Notes: a model not told the origin generated them from the letters alone. DNA of 64,000 bases from Alloyangia pacifica (GCF_900116195.1 NZ_FOZW01000001.1:620001-684000), one strand, 5' to 3'; shown: positions 1 to 15,112, counted from the first letter of the stretch. Made by a program: numbers and translations.

Positions 1-1
1 C

Positions 2-226
2 ACGAATTCATATGCATCGCTCGAACGTGTGGTACTTCTGCCGAATGTCTATGTCTCCAGGCATGCACGTCTGACAAATGCGGTGGTCAATCGAGGGGTG
101 CATATCCCCGAGGGGCTTGTGGTCGGCGAGGATCCGGAGGAAGACGCTAAGTGGTTCCGTGTCACGCCCGGCGGCGTGACGCTGATCACGCAAGGAATGC
201 TCGACCGGAGGGAAGCCGCCAAATGA
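2..226 (+). CDS. glgC: Glucose-1-phosphate adenylyltransferase, C-terminal part
   Basis: The 5' end of this gene lies outside the window and about 74 codons are visible. The enzyme makes ADP-glucose from glucose-1-phosphate and ATP, the first committed step of glycogen synthesis. The visible part is the C-terminal left-handed beta-helix tail: the stretch [13 protein letters not shown], followed by [19 protein letters not shown] and [13 protein letters not shown], is typical of the end of GlgC. Its TGA stop overlaps the glgA ATG (ATGA), so the two are translationally coupled. The assignment rests on this C-terminal similarity and on the following glgA and glgX. Confidence 0.93.
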   Translation, partial: TNSYASLERVVLLPNVYVSRHARLTNAVVNRGVHIPEGLVVGEDPEEDAKWFRVTPGGVTLITQGMLDRREAAK

Positions 227-1656
227 CTCGTGTCCTGTCTGTCGCCTCGGAATGTGTGCCGCTGATCAAGACTGGAGGGCTTGCCGATGTGGTCGGCGCC
301 CTGCCCGGCGCGCTGGCGGTGCACGGGGTCGACATGCGGGTTCTTCTGCCGGGCTATCGGCAGGTCATCGATAAGCTTGCCGCGCCGACGGTCGCGGCCG
401 AATACGGCGATCTCTTCGGCGGCCCGGCGCGGGTGCTGAAGGCGCCGCTGGGTGACGCCAAGAGCAAGCAGGTGCTCTACGTGCTCGAGGCACCACATCT
501 CTTCGATCGCGATGGCGGCCCCTACATGGACCCGAAGGGCAACGACTGGCGCGACAACCCCGAGCGCTTTGCCGCGCTCTCCTCGGTGGCCGCGATGATC
601 GGTGCCGACGGGATCGAGGACTGGCACCCGCAAATCCTGCACTGCCACGACTGGCAGGCCGGTTTCGCGCCGCTCTACCTGCGCGAGCTCGGTGCGGCGG
701 GACGGGTCTCGACGCTGATGACCATCCACAACATCGCCTTCCAGGGCATGGCCTCGGCCTCGCGCATCGGCACGCTCGGCCTGCCGCGCACGGGCTTCCA
801 CCAGCGCGGTTACGAGTTCTGGGACAGCGTCTCGGCGCTGAAAGCCGGTCTGGTCTATTCCGACAAGCTCTCGACCGTGTCGCCCACCTATGCCTCCGAG
901 CTGATGACCAAGGAATTCGGCATGGGGCTCGACGGGGTGCTGCGCGAACGTCAGGAAGACATGGTCGGCATCCTCAACGGCATCGACGAGGCGCTCTGGA
1001 CGCCGCCCTACAAGACCATCGCCGAGAAGGCCAAGCACAAGGCCGCGCTGCGCAAGGAACTGGACCTGCCGGACGACTGGCCCGGCCCGCTCTGCGTGGT
1101 GATCTCGCGGCTGACCGAACAGAAGGGCCTCGACATCCTGATGCAGGCGCTGCCGGCTCTGCTCGACCGTGGCGGCCAACTGGCGCTGCTCGGCTCGGGC
1201 AACCCGGGGCTCGAGGAGGCTTTTCAGCGCAAGGCGCAGAAACACCCCGGCGTCGCCGTGCGCATCGGCTACGACGAGGACCTCGCGCAGCGGCTGATGG
1301 CCGGGGGCGATGCGATTCTCGTGCCGTCGCGCTTCGAGCCCTGCGGTCTTACCCAGCTCTACGGCCTGCGCTACGGCACCCTGCCACTTGTGGCGCTCAC
1401 GGGCGGCCTGGCGGACACGGTGATCAACGCATCGCCTGCAGGATTGGCAGCGGGCTGTGCAACCGGCCTGCAATTCCACCCTGTCAGCGCGCAGGCACTG
1501 GCCCAGGCGATGATGCGGCTTATAACTCTGTACCAGGACAAGGAAACCTGGACGCGCATGATGACCAATGCCATGGCCTCGCCGGTCAGCTGGACCCATT
1601 CGGCGGCGAAATACGCGGCGCTCTACCAGGATATGGTGAAGGCCAAACAGCCATGA
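223..1656 (+). CDS. glgA: Glycogen synthase (ADP-glucose:glycogen glucosyltransferase)
   Basis: 477 aa, the usual length for bacterial GlgA (GT5 family). It transfers glucose from ADP-glucose to growing alpha-1,4-glucan in the cytoplasm. The N-terminal [20 protein letters not shown] holds the KTGGL ADP-glucose site. The C-terminal GT-B half carries [12 protein letters not shown] and the [21 protein letters not shown] block with the catalytic E and C. The ATG at 223 overlaps the glgC stop by four bases. An in-frame GTG further upstream at 151 would add residues that lie inside glgC and is not needed. glgX follows after 7 bases. Confidence 0.96.
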   Translation: MTRVLSVASECVPLIKTGGLADVVGALPGALAVHGVDMRVLLPGYRQVIDKLAAPTVAAEYGDLFGGPARVLKAPLGDAKSKQVLYVLEAPHLFDRDGGPYMDPKGNDWRDNPERFAALSSVAAMIGADGIEDWHPQILHCHDWQAGFAPLYLRELGAAGRVSTLMTIHNIAFQGMASASRIGTLGLPRTGFHQRGYEFWDSVSALKAGLVYSDKLSTVSPTYASELMTKEFGMGLDGVLRERQEDMVGILNGIDEALWTPPYKTIAEKAKHKAALRKELDLPDDWPGPLCVVISRLTEQKGLDILMQALPALLDRGGQLALLGSGNPGLEEAFQRKAQKHPGVAVRIGYDEDLAQRLMAGGDAILVPSRFEPCGLTQLYGLRYGTLPLVALTGGLADTVINASPAGLAAGCATGLQFHPVSAQALAQAMMRLITLYQDKETWTRMMTNAMASPVSWTHSAAKYAALYQDMVKAKQP

Positions 1657-1663
1657 GGCATAG

Positions 1664-3717
1664 ATGAGCGAGCCGGTCATCCTCGCGGGATCCGCGACTC
1701 CGCTCGGCGCGACCTTCGACGGCGATGGCGTGAACTTCGCGGTGTTTTCCGCCCATGCCGAGGCCGTCACGCTCTGTCTCTTCGACGAGGATGGCACGGA
1801 AACCTATCGGCTCCCCCTGCCCGAACGCGACGGCGACGTCTGGCACGGGCGGGTGCCCGGGCTGACCCCGGGCCAGCACTACGGCTTCCGCGTCGACGGC
1901 CCTTTCCAGCCGAAGCAGGGCCACCGCTTCAATCCGCACAAGCTGCTGCTCGACCCCTACGCCCGGCGCATCACCGGCCATCCCGTGTGGAACGACGCGC
2001 TCTACGGCGGCCTCGAGACCCGCAACACCGCCGACAGCGCGCCCTACATGCCCAAGGCCGTGGTGGTCGACGCCAGCTTTGACTGGGGCGGCACGCAGCC
2101 CCCCGAAACCCGGCTGGCGAAGAGCGTCATCTACGAGGCGCATGTGAAGGGGCTGACCCAGCGCTTTCCCGGCGCCGAGCATCCGGGCAAGTTCCTCGGC
2201 ATCGCCTCGGATCCGGTGCTGGACTACCTGACCGACCTCGGCATCACCGCCATCGAGCTGCTGCCGGTGCACGCCTTCCTCAACGACAGGTTCCTCGTCG
2301 ACAAGGGGCTCAAGAACTACTGGGGTTACCAGACGCTGGGCTTCTTCGCCCCCGACCCGCGCTATCTCGACCAGGGCGCGCTCTGGGAATTCCAGCACAT
2401 GGTCGCGCGGCTGCACGCAGCCGGGATCGAGGTGATCCTCGACGTGGTGTACAACCACAGCTGCGAGGGCGACGAGCACGGGCCGACGCTCAGCTTCCGG
2501 GGGCTCGACAACCTCAGCTACTATCGCCTGCCGGAAGACAAGCGCGGCTACATCAACGACACCGGCACCGGCAACACTCTCAACATCGACCACCCGATGG
2601 TGCTGCGCATGGTGATGGACAGCCTGCGCTACTGGGCCACCACCATGGGCGTCGACGGCTTCCGTTTCGACCTGTGCTCGACGCTCGGCCGTACGCCGCA
2701 GGGCTTCGACCGCAACTCCGCCTTCTTCAAGGCGCTGCGGCAGGACCCTGTGCTGGCCGCCAAGAAGCTGATCGCCGAGCCCTGGGATATCGGCCCGGGC
2801 GGCTACCAGCTTGGCGGCTATCCTCCGCCATTCAGCGAGTGGAACGACCAGTATCGCGACGGCGTACGGCGCTTCTGGCGCGGCGATCTGGGGCATGTGC
2901 CGGTGATGGCCGACCGGATCACCGGCTCGGCCGGGCTGTTCGATCACTCGGGCCGAAATGCCACCGCTTCGGTCAACCTGCTCACCGCCCATGACGGCTT
3001 CACCCTGATGGACGTGGTCTCCTACAACCATCGCCACAATGAGGCCAATGGCGAGAACAACCGAGACGGCCACGGCGAAAACCATTCGGATAACATGGGC
3101 GTCGAAGGCCCGACCGAAGATCAGGCGATACTCGAGGCCCGCGCCCTGCGCCGCCGCAACCTGATGGCGACGCTGCTGATGAGCCAGGGCACGCCGATGA
3201 TCCTCGCGGGCGACGAGATCGGCAACTCCCAGAGTGGCAACAACAACGCCTACGCGCAGGACAACGAGACCGGCTGGATCGACTGGGACAGCCGCGACGC
3301 CGAGTTCCATGCCTTCACCCGAAAGCTGATCGCCTTCCGCAAGGCGCACCCTATCCTGCGCCAGCGCCGCTACCTGCACTCGCGCCCGCGCCGGGTCGAC
3401 GGGGTGCCGGATCTCTTCTGGTGGCGGCCTGACGGCCAGCAGATGACCCGGGCCGACTGGACCAACGGCCATCTCAAAGTGCTCTGCGCCGAGTTCCGCA
3501 TGGCCTCGGGCACGCCGCTCTACAAGCAGCGCGAAGAGGCGATCTACATCGCGCTGAACGCCGGCGATGAGGTCGAGCTGACCCTTCCCGAGCCCGGCGA
3601 GGGCTTTGGCTGGGTCCGCCACATCGACACCGCCGATCCCGGGGCCGAACCCCTGCGGCTTGGCGGCACGGTGACCCTGGCGGCGAACTCGGTGCTGCTG
3701 CTTGGAGAGGAGGCCTG

Positions 3718-3718
<1 letters not shown>
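1664..3718 (+). CDS. glgX: Glycogen debranching enzyme GlgX
   Basis: 684 aa, GH13 isoamylase-type enzyme that hydrolyses alpha-1,6 branches of limit dextrin. An N-terminal CBM48-like domain (roughly residues 10-100, GVNFAVFSAHAEAVTLCLFD) precedes the TIM barrel. GH13 motifs are visible in order: VILDVVYNHSCEG, GFRFDLCSTLGR (nucleophile Asp), LIAEPWDIGPGGY (acid/base Glu) and LTAHDGFTLMDV (third Asp). The stop TGA shares its A with the malQ ATG (TGATG), and GGAGAGG precedes malQ. It is part of the glg operon, so it works with glgA/glgC in glycogen turnover. Confidence 0.95.
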
Positions 3719-7217
<3,499 letters not shown>

Positions 7218-7232
7218 TCGGAAGACAAGACA

Positions 7233-8123
7233 ATGGATACCCTTCGCGCCATCGCCCTGATGGTGCTTGGCATGGCGTTGCTGGCTCTCAGCGACGCCTT
7301 CATCAAGCTGTCGACGCTGCAGGCGCCTTCCGGCCAGGTCATGATGGCCATCGGACTCGGCGGCTGCATCGTCTTCCTCATTCTCGCGAAGCTCAAGAAA
7401 CTGCCGTTGCGCCGCGCCGACGCGCTGCATCCCCGGGTGCTCCTGCGCAACCTCTTCGAGATGGTCGGCGGGCTGGGCATGATCATCGGGCTGACCTACA
7501 TCCCGCTCTCGGTCATGGCGGCAATCATGCAGACCGCGCCGCTGGCGGTGACGCTGGGCGCCGCACTCTTTCTGGGGGAAAGCGTCGGCTGGCGCCGCTG
7601 GTCGGCGATCGGCGTGGGCCTCGTCGGCATGCTGATGGTGATCCGCCCCTTCGGCACGGAATTCACCGGCTGGGAAATCTTTGCCGTGGTCGGTGTGATC
7701 GGTCTCGCCGCACGGGATCTGGTAACCCGCACCCTGCCCGCCGCGATCCCCTCGGTGGCGGTCTCGGCCTGGGGCATGGTTTCCATCGCGCCGGTCGGCC
7801 TTGCGCTGCTTCTCATGTCGGGCCGCGCGCCGGTCTTCACCGGCGCCGCAATCCTGCCCATGGCGGCGGCCGTTGCGGTGACCGCGGGTGGCTACCTCGC
7901 AGTGACCAACGCCATGCGCATGGCCGAGGTCGCGGCGGTCTCGCCCTTCCGCTACACCCGGCTGATCTTCACCGCGAGCCTCGGCATGTTGATCTTCGGC
8001 GAACGCCCCGACGGCTGGACCTATGCGGGGGCCACGCTGATCCTCGCCGCCGGTCTCTACACATTCGTCCGCGAGCACCGGCTGGCCCGGGCGCAGCAGC
8101 GGGACGTGAACCGGGGGCTCTGA
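7233..8123 (+). CDS. DMT-superfamily (EamA) membrane transporter
   Basis: 296 aa with about ten hydrophobic segments in two repeated halves, the layout of EamA/RhaT-type drug-metabolite transporters. The first half ends with LFLGESVGWRRWSAIGVGLVGMLMVIRP and the second with MLIFGERPDGWTYAGATLILAAGLY, the repeated family signature. It starts 15 bases after pgm and is probably transcribed with the operon, but no substrate can be read from sequence. It is a typical inner-membrane exporter candidate. Function beyond the family is unknown. Confidence 0.85.
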   Translation: MDTLRAIALMVLGMALLALSDAFIKLSTLQAPSGQVMMAIGLGGCIVFLILAKLKKLPLRRADALHPRVLLRNLFEMVGGLGMIIGLTYIPLSVMAAIMQTAPLAVTLGAALFLGESVGWRRWSAIGVGLVGMLMVIRPFGTEFTGWEIFAVVGVIGLAARDLVTRTLPAAIPSVAVSAWGMVSIAPVGLALLLMSGRAPVFTGAAILPMAAAVAVTAGGYLAVTNAMRMAEVAAVSPFRYTRLIFTASLGMLIFGERPDGWTYAGATLILAAGLYTFVREHRLARAQQRDVNRGL

Positions 8124-8139
8124 GCCCCCGGTATCCGCC

Positions 8140-9327
8140 TTACCCGCCGACGACCTCGATCCCCGGCGCGGTGACGCTGTTCGCCGCATCCACCGAGACC
8201 GTCTCGCGGGTCCGTGGCAGCGCCTCGGGCATCTCGCGCTGGATCCAGGTAATCAGCTTCTCGCGGATTTCGCAGCGCAGGTCGTAGGTGCGCGGCGCAT
8301 TGCGGGCCGAGGCGAGGATGCGGATCTCCATCACCCGCTCGCGGAAGTCGTTCACCTGCAGGTGGCAGACATTGCCGTCCCAGAGTTCGCTCTCGCGGCA
8401 GATCTCGTTCATCTTGTCACGGATGCGGCCGATGTCGGCGCAATGGTCGAGATAGAGCAGCACCCCGCCGATCAGCGAGGACCCATCGCGCGTCCAGTTC
8501 TGGAACGGCTGCTCGATGAAATAGCTCAAGGGCACGATCAGCCGCCGCCAGTCCCAGATCTTGATTACCACGTAAGTCCCTGTAATCTCTTCGATCCAGC
8601 CCCATTCGCCCTCGACGATCACCGCGTCGTCGATGCGGATCGGCTGGGTGATCGCCAGCTGGATGCCGGCGATCAGGTTCTTCAGCACTGGCTGGAAGGC
8701 AAAGCCGACAACGATGCCCGCAGCCCCCGCGGAAGCCAGAAGCGACACCCCCCATTGCCGCACGCCCGGGAAGGTCATCAGGATCGCCGAGATCGTGACG
8801 ATGAGGATCAGCCAGCCTGTCAGCCGCACGAGGATCCGGCTCTGGGTCACGTGCTTGCGGGCAAGGAAATTGTCTTCGGCGTCGAGCGAGAACTTGCGCA
8901 GCCTCACCGTCGTCCAGATGTTCAGCGCCGTGTGCACCACCCAGGCCACGAGGATGATGAAGGCGATCAGCAGCGCGTGCTGCGCAAGATCGCGCCAGAC
9001 CGCATCCAACGGCGCCACTGCCACGCCGATCGCCAGGAAGAACACCACCAGCCCCATGCGCAGCGGCCTTCGTGTGCGCGACACGAGGCTGCGCCAAAAG
9101 AGATCGCGCTTCGCCACCAGCCGGGTCAGGATCCCGAACACCAGCCGGAAGGCCAGCACCCCGATCAGAAAGGCCAATCCCAGCACCGCCGCGGGCATCA
9201 CCCAGCCCGGCAGCACCGGGATTATCGCCTCCACCGTCTCGGAAAAATCCGCCACCTGTTGCTCGAGCTGGTCCAGCTCGGAAATCTCGGCCACCTGCTG
9301 GCCGATCTCGCTCAGTTCTTCTTCCAT
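8140..9327 (-). CDS. Small-conductance mechanosensitive channel (MscS family)
   Basis: 395 aa. Several transmembrane helices occupy roughly residues 30-190, then the pore-lining helix and MscS beta domain follow (GVSLLASAGAAGIVVGFAFQPVLKNLIAGIQLAITQPIRIDDAVIVEGEWGWIEEI in pieces). The F-Q-P-V-L-K-N segment and the I-x-D-x-V motif are MscS hallmarks. The chosen ATG (MEEELSEIGQQ) skips 33 poorly conserved residues available further upstream. The N-terminus before the first helix is acidic and looks coiled-coil. The gene converges on the DMT transporter with a 16-base gap. It presumably releases solutes during hypo-osmotic shock. Confidence 0.88.
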   Translation of the reverse strand: MEEELSEIGQQVAEISELDQLEQQVADFSETVEAIIPVLPGWVMPAAVLGLAFLIGVLAFRLVFGILTRLVAKRDLFWRSLVSRTRRPLRMGLVVFFLAIGVAVAPLDAVWRDLAQHALLIAFIILVAWVVHTALNIWTTVRLRKFSLDAEDNFLARKHVTQSRILVRLTGWLILIVTISAILMTFPGVRQWGVSLLASAGAAGIVVGFAFQPVLKNLIAGIQLAITQPIRIDDAVIVEGEWGWIEEITGTYVVIKIWDWRRLIVPLSYFIEQPFQNWTRDGSSLIGGVLLYLDHCADIGRIRDKMNEICRESELWDGNVCHLQVNDFRERVMEIRILASARNAPRTYDLRCEIREKLITWIQREMPEALPRTRETVSVDAANSVTAPGIEVVGG

Positions 9328-9467
9328 GCACCATGTCCGCGCGGTGCCGTCCTCCCCCCGGCACCCTTGCGCGGCCTTTCCTGCTGTCCATTGCCTGTGC
9401 GTCTGCAGAAAAAACCTAGGGGGCATTTCCGGCAGGGCAAAAAACTATGCTGCACGAACATGTGGTT

Positions 9468-9508
9468 GTTAGCGCAACCCCATGGGAACAGGCACTGTTA
9501 GCGTTACC
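9468..9508. promoter_or_regulatory. Two palindrome-like operator sites upstream of eno
   Basis: Two copies related to GTTAGCGCTAAC lie 68-108 bases upstream of the eno start. GTTAGCGCAAC at 9468-9478 is one base short of the consensus. GTTAGCGTTACC at 9497-9508 matches 10 of 12. A possible sigma70 promoter follows (TTTACT 9516-9521, 16 bases, TATAGC 9538-9543), so the sites sit upstream of -35, as an activator's would. The motif fits the LacI-family CceR/PckR regulator of alphaproteobacterial central carbon metabolism. That regulator assignment is inferred. Confidence 0.6.
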
Positions 9509-9542
9509 GTGATTATTTACTTCTGCCCCGCCCCTGCTATAG

Positions 9543-10853
<1,311 letters not shown>

Positions 10854-10876
10854 GCTTCGCACGTTGGAAGAAAGAA

Positions 10877-10901
10877 GGGCGGGGAATTCCCCGCCCTTTT
10901 T
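10877..10901 (+). terminator. Rho-independent terminator of eno
   Basis: A perfect palindrome, GGGCGGGGAATTCCCCGCCC (10877-10896), is followed by TTTTT, 23 bases after the eno stop. On the opposite strand the upstream A-rich stretch would also give a weak T-run, so it could act on zapA transcripts as well. Confidence 0.9.
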
Positions 10902-10942
10902 GCTTGTCCCGCTTTCCCGTTCGGAGCGACGCGCTCGCTCGC

Positions 10943-11070
10943 GCTTCTTCTCTTCCGAAATACGCACGGCGTGGCCGCGCCACGCGGGATACGCCCGAGA
11001 GGGGCGCAAGTCCCAACACCTGCGGAACGGGGGCTCTGCCCCCAGAGGCGCCACGCGCCTCTCCCCCGGG
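10943..11070 (+). repeat. Dispersed intergenic repeat, copy A
   Basis: It starts with the signature GCTTCTTCTCTTCCGAAATACGC. GC-rich hairpins follow: a GGCGTGGCC/GGCCACGCC-like arm near 10968-10990, GGGGGCTCTGCCCCC near 11029-11043, and AGAGGCGC/GCGCCTCT near 11044-11062. The same signature recurs at 14385-14450 (inverted), 37294-37358 and 44854-44953. This copy fills most of the space between eno and zapA and is the longest and most degenerate. Confidence 0.7.
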
Positions 11071-11091
11071 ATAGTTTCGTCTCGACGAAGC

Positions 11092-11514
11092 TCAGGAGGT
11101 CGCCTTCTCCTCGACCGCCTCGGCGAGCGCTTCCGCACGGGCCGCAAGCTCGGCCATGGCCTCGGTGAGGCTGCGAGGGATCACCGGCACCTCGACCCGC
11201 TCGGCCTCGGGCGGCGGCGCGTCGCGCAGCGCGCGCAGCTCGGCGCCCATGGTGGCGATGCGCTCCTCGGCCTCGCGCAGCCGGTCCTCGGTCTCACGCA
11301 GCCGATCCTCGAGGCCAGCCGTCTTGTCGGCCAGCATGAGGCCCGACATCAGCAGCATCCGCGCCTCGGGCATGCGGCCGATCTGGCCGACCAGCACCTG
11401 CGCCTCGGTGTCCAGCATGCGGGCCGCGGCCTGCAGGTACTGTTCTTCGCCTTCCTGGCAGGCCACTTCGAAACTGCGGCCGCCGATGAGGATTTCAACT
11501 TCGATCTGCGACAT
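11092..11514 (-). CDS. zapA: Cell division protein ZapA
   Basis: About 140 aa. The N-terminal half (VEILIGGRSFEVACQEGEEQYLQAAARMLDTEAQVL) is the ZapA head that binds FtsZ. The C-terminal half is a heptad-rich coiled coil (LEDRLRETEDRLREAEERIATM), longer than in enterobacterial ZapA. It acts in the cytoplasm to bundle FtsZ filaments. ATG at 11514 shares its A with the stop of the upstream gene (TGATG). A GTG one codon earlier is possible. It is co-transcribed with the coiled-coil gene at 11514-12038. Confidence 0.9.
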   Translation of the reverse strand: MSQIEVEILIGGRSFEVACQEGEEQYLQAAARMLDTEAQVLVGQIGRMPEARMLLMSGLMLADKTAGLEDRLRETEDRLREAEERIATMGAELRALRDAPPPEAERVEVPVIPRSLTEAMAELAARAEALAEAVEEKATS

Positions 11515-12038
11515 CACAGGTCCTCCGCCTTGGTGGCCGCGGCAAGCACCGGCGTGAGCCCGGCCAGCAGCGCCTGCGCCTCTGCCTCCTCGACGCCGCG
11601 CGCGGCGCGCAGCGACTCGAGCTCGGCCAGCATGGCCTGGTTGATCAGATGCGGCTCGCCGAGCCCCGCCTCGAGGGCTTCGCGCATCTCGGCCTGCGAG
11701 CGCATCAGCGCCGCGTTGGCCTGGCGCAGCCTCTGCAATTCGCCGTCAAGGGCCGCCATCGCCCCGCGCTGCGCATCCAGTTGTCCGGCCAGGGCGACGC
11801 TCTCGGCGCTGGCCTCCGGCGTGCCCTCGATCTGCGCGTGCAGCTTGCGCACCCGCTCCTCGAGCTGGGCATTGGCCATGCGCTCTTCGTCCAGTGCGCC
11901 GCGCAGCGCGGCGATATCGCCGACCGCCGCGGCCTCGGTGTCCGCGTCCGGCTGCGGCGATCCCAGCGCCTCGACCCCTGTCGAGATGCGGTCGAGCGCG
12001 CGCGTGATCCTGGAGTGCAACTCGTCGATCTGGCTCAT
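11514..12038 (-). CDS. Coiled-coil protein of unknown function, zapA partner gene
   Basis: 174 aa. The start MSQIDELHSRITRALDRIS is chosen because translation upstream of it looks unstructured and runs into the tkt divergent region. Most of the protein is Ala/Glu/Leu-rich coiled coil (LEERVRKLHAQIE, LDAQRGAMAALDGELQRLRQANAALMRSQAEMREAL). The head resembles ZapA in starting MSQI. It overlaps zapA by one base, which suggests a role in division-related complexes. That role is inferred from position only. No enzyme motif is visible. Confidence 0.8.
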   Translation of the reverse strand: MSQIDELHSRITRALDRISTGVEALGSPQPDADTEAAAVGDIAALRGALDEERMANAQLEERVRKLHAQIEGTPEASAESVALAGQLDAQRGAMAALDGELQRLRQANAALMRSQAEMREALEAGLGEPHLINQAMLAELESLRAARGVEEAEAQALLAGLTPVLAAATKAEDL

Positions 12039-12355
12039 CCTGCGTCCCTTGTTCCTTGCCTCTTGCCGAGTGTCTTTGTTCCCAGCGTCTTTCGGAGCGA
12101 CTTTGCGGCATGGCCCGCAGCCGCCCGCATCCGGGTGTCGCCGACCTATACCATCGTCTCCGGGAAGGCGAATCAAAGCGCCCCGGTTCGGCAAAAGGAT
12201 AACAAGCGGATCGGGAAAATGCTCGCCATATGTTCCAAGGCCTTACGGCCCGTGCTTCATCCTTGGCGCACAGGCGGAAGGCCGCCGCGCTTGAACTTAT
12301 CGGCAGCGCTGCTATTGAGCCGACTGAAAGGCTTCCGGCAAGAGGACAAAGCCCC
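12039..12355. promoter_or_regulatory. Divergent intergenic region with candidate tkt promoter
   Basis: 317 bases separate the divergent coiled-coil gene and tkt. A candidate sigma70 promoter for tkt is TTGAAC (12291-12296), 16 bases, TATTGA (12313-12318). AGAGGA at 12341-12346 serves as ribosome binding site for the GTG start. No gene and no clear copy of the GTTAGCGCTAAC palindrome was seen. Confidence 0.45.
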
Positions 12356-14374
12356 GTGGACATTTCTGAACTTCGCGCCAAGAACCCCGACCACTGGACC
12401 CGCGCCTGCGCCATCCGCGCGCTGACGCTGGATGCGGTCACGGCTGCAAACTCCGGTCACTCCGGCATGCCCATCGGCATGGCCGACGTGGCCACCGTGC
12501 TTTACTCCAAGCACCTGAAATTCGACGCCAAGAACCCGAAGTGGGCGGACCGCGACCGGTTCATCCTCTCGGCTGGCCACGGCTCGATGCTGCTCTACTC
12601 GCTGCTCTATCTTGCAGGCGACGAGCAGATCACCCTCGATGAGGTGAAGAACTTCCGCCAGTGGGGCGCCCGCACCGCCGGCCACCCGGAGAACTTCCAC
12701 GCGGACGCCATCGAGACCACCACAGGTCCGCTCGGCCAGGGCATCGCCACCGCGGTCGGCTTCGCCATGGGCGAAGAGATCCTGCGCGCGCGCTTCGGCA
12801 AGAAGGTCGTGGATCACCACACCTATGTCATCGCCGGCGACGGCTGCCTGATGGAAGGCGTGAGCCAGGAGGCGATCACCCTCGCCGGTCGCTACGGCCT
12901 CGGCAAGCTGATCGTTTTCTGGGACAACAACGGCATCACCATCGACGGCAAGGTCGAACTGTCCGACAAGACCGACCAGGTGACCCGCTTCCGCTCCGCA
13001 GGCTGGGAAGTCATCGAGATCGACGGTCACGACCCCGAGGCGATCGACGCGGCCATCACGGCAGCGAAGAAGAGCGCCGAGCCGACGATGATCGCCTGCA
13101 AGACGCATATCGCCCTCGGCCACGCCGCGCAGGACACCTCGAAGGGTCACGGCGCGCTGACCAACGCCGAGCAGAATGCTGAGGCCAAGCAGAACTGGGG
13201 CTGGACCACCGGTCCGTTTGAAGTGCCGGCAGATGTGAAAAGCTGGTGGGAAGAGGTCGGCAGCCGCGGTGCCGCCGATCGCGCTGAATGGGAAGAGCGC
13301 TTCGCCGCCCTTTCCGACAGCCGCCAGAAAGAATTCACCCGCCAGCAGGACGGCGATGCGCCGAAGAAGCTCTCGGCGGTGATCCGCGCGCTGAAGAAGC
13401 AGATCAGCGAAGAAGGCCCGAAGGTCGCCACGCGCAAGAGCTCGGAGATGGTCCTCGAGGTGGTCAACCCGATCATGCCCGAGACCGTCGGCGGCTCGGC
13501 CGACCTCACCGGCTCGAACAACACCAAGACCGGTGACCTCGGTGTCTTCGACGTGGACAGCCGCAAGGGCCGCTACGTCTATTGGGGCATCCGCGAGCAC
13601 GGCATGGCCGCGGCGATGAACGGCATGGCGCTGCACGGCGGTCTGCGCCCCTACGGCGGCACCTTCATGGCCTTCACCGACTACGCCCGTCCGTCGATGC
13701 GCCTGGCCGCGCTGATGCAGATCCCGACGGTCTTCGTGATGACCCACGATTCCATCGGCCTCGGCGAGGACGGTCCGACGCACCAGCCGGTCGAGCATCT
13801 GGCGATCAGCCGCGCGACGCCGAACACGCTGGTGTTCCGCCCTGCCGACACCGTCGAGACTGCGGAAGCCTGGGAAGTCGCGCTGACGCAGAAGGGCACG
13901 CCGTCGGTGCTGTCGCTGACCCGTCAGAACCTGCCGACCGTGCGCCGTGAGCACAAGACGAACAACCTCACCTCGAAGGGCGCCTACGTGCTCGCCGAGG
14001 CCGAGGGCAAGCGTCAGGCGATCATCATCGCTACCGGCTCCGAGGTCGAGATCGCGCTGGCCGCACGCGACGCGCTACAGGCCGAGGGCATCGGCACCCG
14101 CGTCGTCTCCATGCCCTGCATGGAACTCTTCGCGCAGCAGGACGAAGCCTACCGCAAGCGCGTGCTGCCCGCCGGCCCCGTGCGCGTCGGTGTCGAGGCC
14201 GCAACCCGCCTCGGCGGCTGGGATCGCTGGCTGCTCGGTGAGCGTGGCCGCGAGGCCAAGCAGGCCTTCGTCGGCATGGACAGCTTCGGCGCCTCGGCCC
14301 CGGCGGAGGTGCTCTACGAGAAGTTCGGCATCACCGCGGAGAACGTGGTGGCCAAGGTCAAGGGCCTGCTCTGA
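12356..14374 (+). CDS. tkt: Transketolase
   Basis: 672 aa from the GTG at 12356, the normal size for proteobacterial transketolase. Starts further upstream would add a low-complexity 42-residue leader. It moves two-carbon ketol units between sugars in the pentose phosphate pathway, using thiamine diphosphate. Visible are [12 protein letters not shown], the ThDP motif [34 protein letters not shown], the pyrimidine-domain [38 protein letters not shown] and the C-terminal [18 protein letters not shown]. All catalytic histidine contexts are present. Confidence 0.97.
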   Translation: MDISELRAKNPDHWTRACAIRALTLDAVTAANSGHSGMPIGMADVATVLYSKHLKFDAKNPKWADRDRFILSAGHGSMLLYSLLYLAGDEQITLDEVKNFRQWGARTAGHPENFHADAIETTTGPLGQGIATAVGFAMGEEILRARFGKKVVDHHTYVIAGDGCLMEGVSQEAITLAGRYGLGKLIVFWDNNGITIDGKVELSDKTDQVTRFRSAGWEVIEIDGHDPEAIDAAITAAKKSAEPTMIACKTHIALGHAAQDTSKGHGALTNAEQNAEAKQNWGWTTGPFEVPADVKSWWEEVGSRGAADRAEWEERFAALSDSRQKEFTRQQDGDAPKKLSAVIRALKKQISEEGPKVATRKSSEMVLEVVNPIMPETVGGSADLTGSNNTKTGDLGVFDVDSRKGRYVYWGIREHGMAAAMNGMALHGGLRPYGGTFMAFTDYARPSMRLAALMQIPTVFVMTHDSIGLGEDGPTHQPVEHLAISRATPNTLVFRPADTVETAEAWEVALTQKGTPSVLSLTRQNLPTVRREHKTNNLTSKGAYVLAEAEGKRQAIIIATGSEVEIALAARDALQAEGIGTRVVSMPCMELFAQQDEAYRKRVLPAGPVRVGVEAATRLGGWDRWLLGERGREAKQAFVGMDSFGASAPAEVLYEKFGITAENVVAKVKGLL

Positions 14375-14384
14375 GACACGGGCT

Positions 14385-14450
14385 GGCAGAGGGGGCGCTG
14401 CCCCCTCGCCCTTCGGGCTCACCCCCGGCGTATTTTCAAAGAGAAGAATG
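14385..14450 (-). repeat. Dispersed intergenic repeat, copy B
   Basis: Read on the minus strand it begins with CATTCTTCTCTTTGAAAATACGC-type sequence. It then has CGGGGGTGAG, a short GCCC/GGGC hairpin and a GAGGGGGC-GC-GCCCCCTC hairpin. The order matches copy C at 37294-37358 almost exactly. It directly follows the tkt stop, so the GC-rich arms may help terminate tkt. Confidence 0.75.
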
Positions 14451-14453
14451 ACG

Positions 14454-14481
14454 AAGGGCGCCTCTCGCGGGGCGCCCTTTT
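14454..14481. terminator. Bidirectional terminator between tkt and the convergent gene
   Basis: Arms AAGGGCGCC (14454-14462) and GGCGCCCTT (14471-14479) flank an 8-base loop, with TTTT on the plus strand. An A/T-rich flank on the other side would serve the convergent gene at 14486. Confidence 0.8.
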
Positions 14482-14485
14482 CGCG

Positions 14486-15112
14486 TCAGAAGGCGGCGAG
14501 GCAGATGGTCTCGTGGAGGCAGCGCAGCTCCAGCTGGGGCGTGATCCGGCGCGGCGCGATGTCGCCGTTCACGCAGCTGGCGGAGATTCCGAGCGGCGCG
14601 CTGCCGGGCAGCGGCGCGCCGGGGCCGAAGCTGAAGGACTGATCGAGCGCGGCGGAGCACCCCTCAGCCTCCGGCGCATTCCGACAGGCTTCGGGGAGGC
14701 TTTCGAACCAGTTTTGGCACTGGCCTATCGCCGCCGAGACGTCGAAGCTCAGCAGGCGTGCGACGCCATCGACATAGTGCCGGCCGACGGCGAAATCCTG
14801 GGCCGCCGTGCCGCCGGGGCCGGTGATGCGGATCTGCGCCATGCCCGCGTCGCAGCGGGCGGTCGCGGTCCAGTCCTGGGTGAGCGCCTCCTGCAGCGCC
14901 GCCGCATCGGGCTGACGCAAAGCCCCGTTCCCTTGCGCGTCCATCCCGATGCAGACCCAAGCCGAGGCTGCCTCTGCCGGGGGCACCAGCACCACGTAGC
15001 TGCGATCGGTAAGGAAGGATTCGTCGATCAGCGGGCCTTGTGCCGCAAGAGCGGTCGGGATCAGCGCAGCCATGAACAGCGCCGCAAGCGTCGGGAACGG
15101 GTGAAGGGCCAT
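14486..15112 (-). CDS. Secreted protein of unknown function
   Basis: 208 aa from MALHPFPTL. A signal peptide is evident: a hydrophobic stretch LAALFMAALIPTALA and a likely cleavage after ALAAQ. The mature part has six or more cysteines, some paired in DAGMAQ/CQNWFESLPEACRNAPEAEGC, suggesting disulfides in the periplasm. I do not recognise a family. It converges on tkt and shares a terminator with it. An upstream ATG (MGRAAVFPEHA) would spoil the signal peptide and was not chosen. Confidence 0.7.
   Translation of the reverse strand: MALHPFPTLAALFMAALIPTALAAQGPLIDESFLTDRSYVVLVPPAEAASAWVCIGMDAQGNGALRQPDAAALQEALTQDWTATARCDAGMAQIRITGPGGTAAQDFAVGRHYVDGVARLLSFDVSAAIGQCQNWFESLPEACRNAPEAEGCSAALDQSFSFGPGAPLPGSAPLGISASCVNGDIAPRRITPQLELRCLHETICLAAF

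Noticed and set aside
10902-11091. A possible 6S RNA beside zapA
   Set aside because: Alphaproteobacterial 6S RNA often follows zapA, but here the space is taken by the dispersed repeat with its signature head and short stems. I could not build the long 6S stem with a central bubble.
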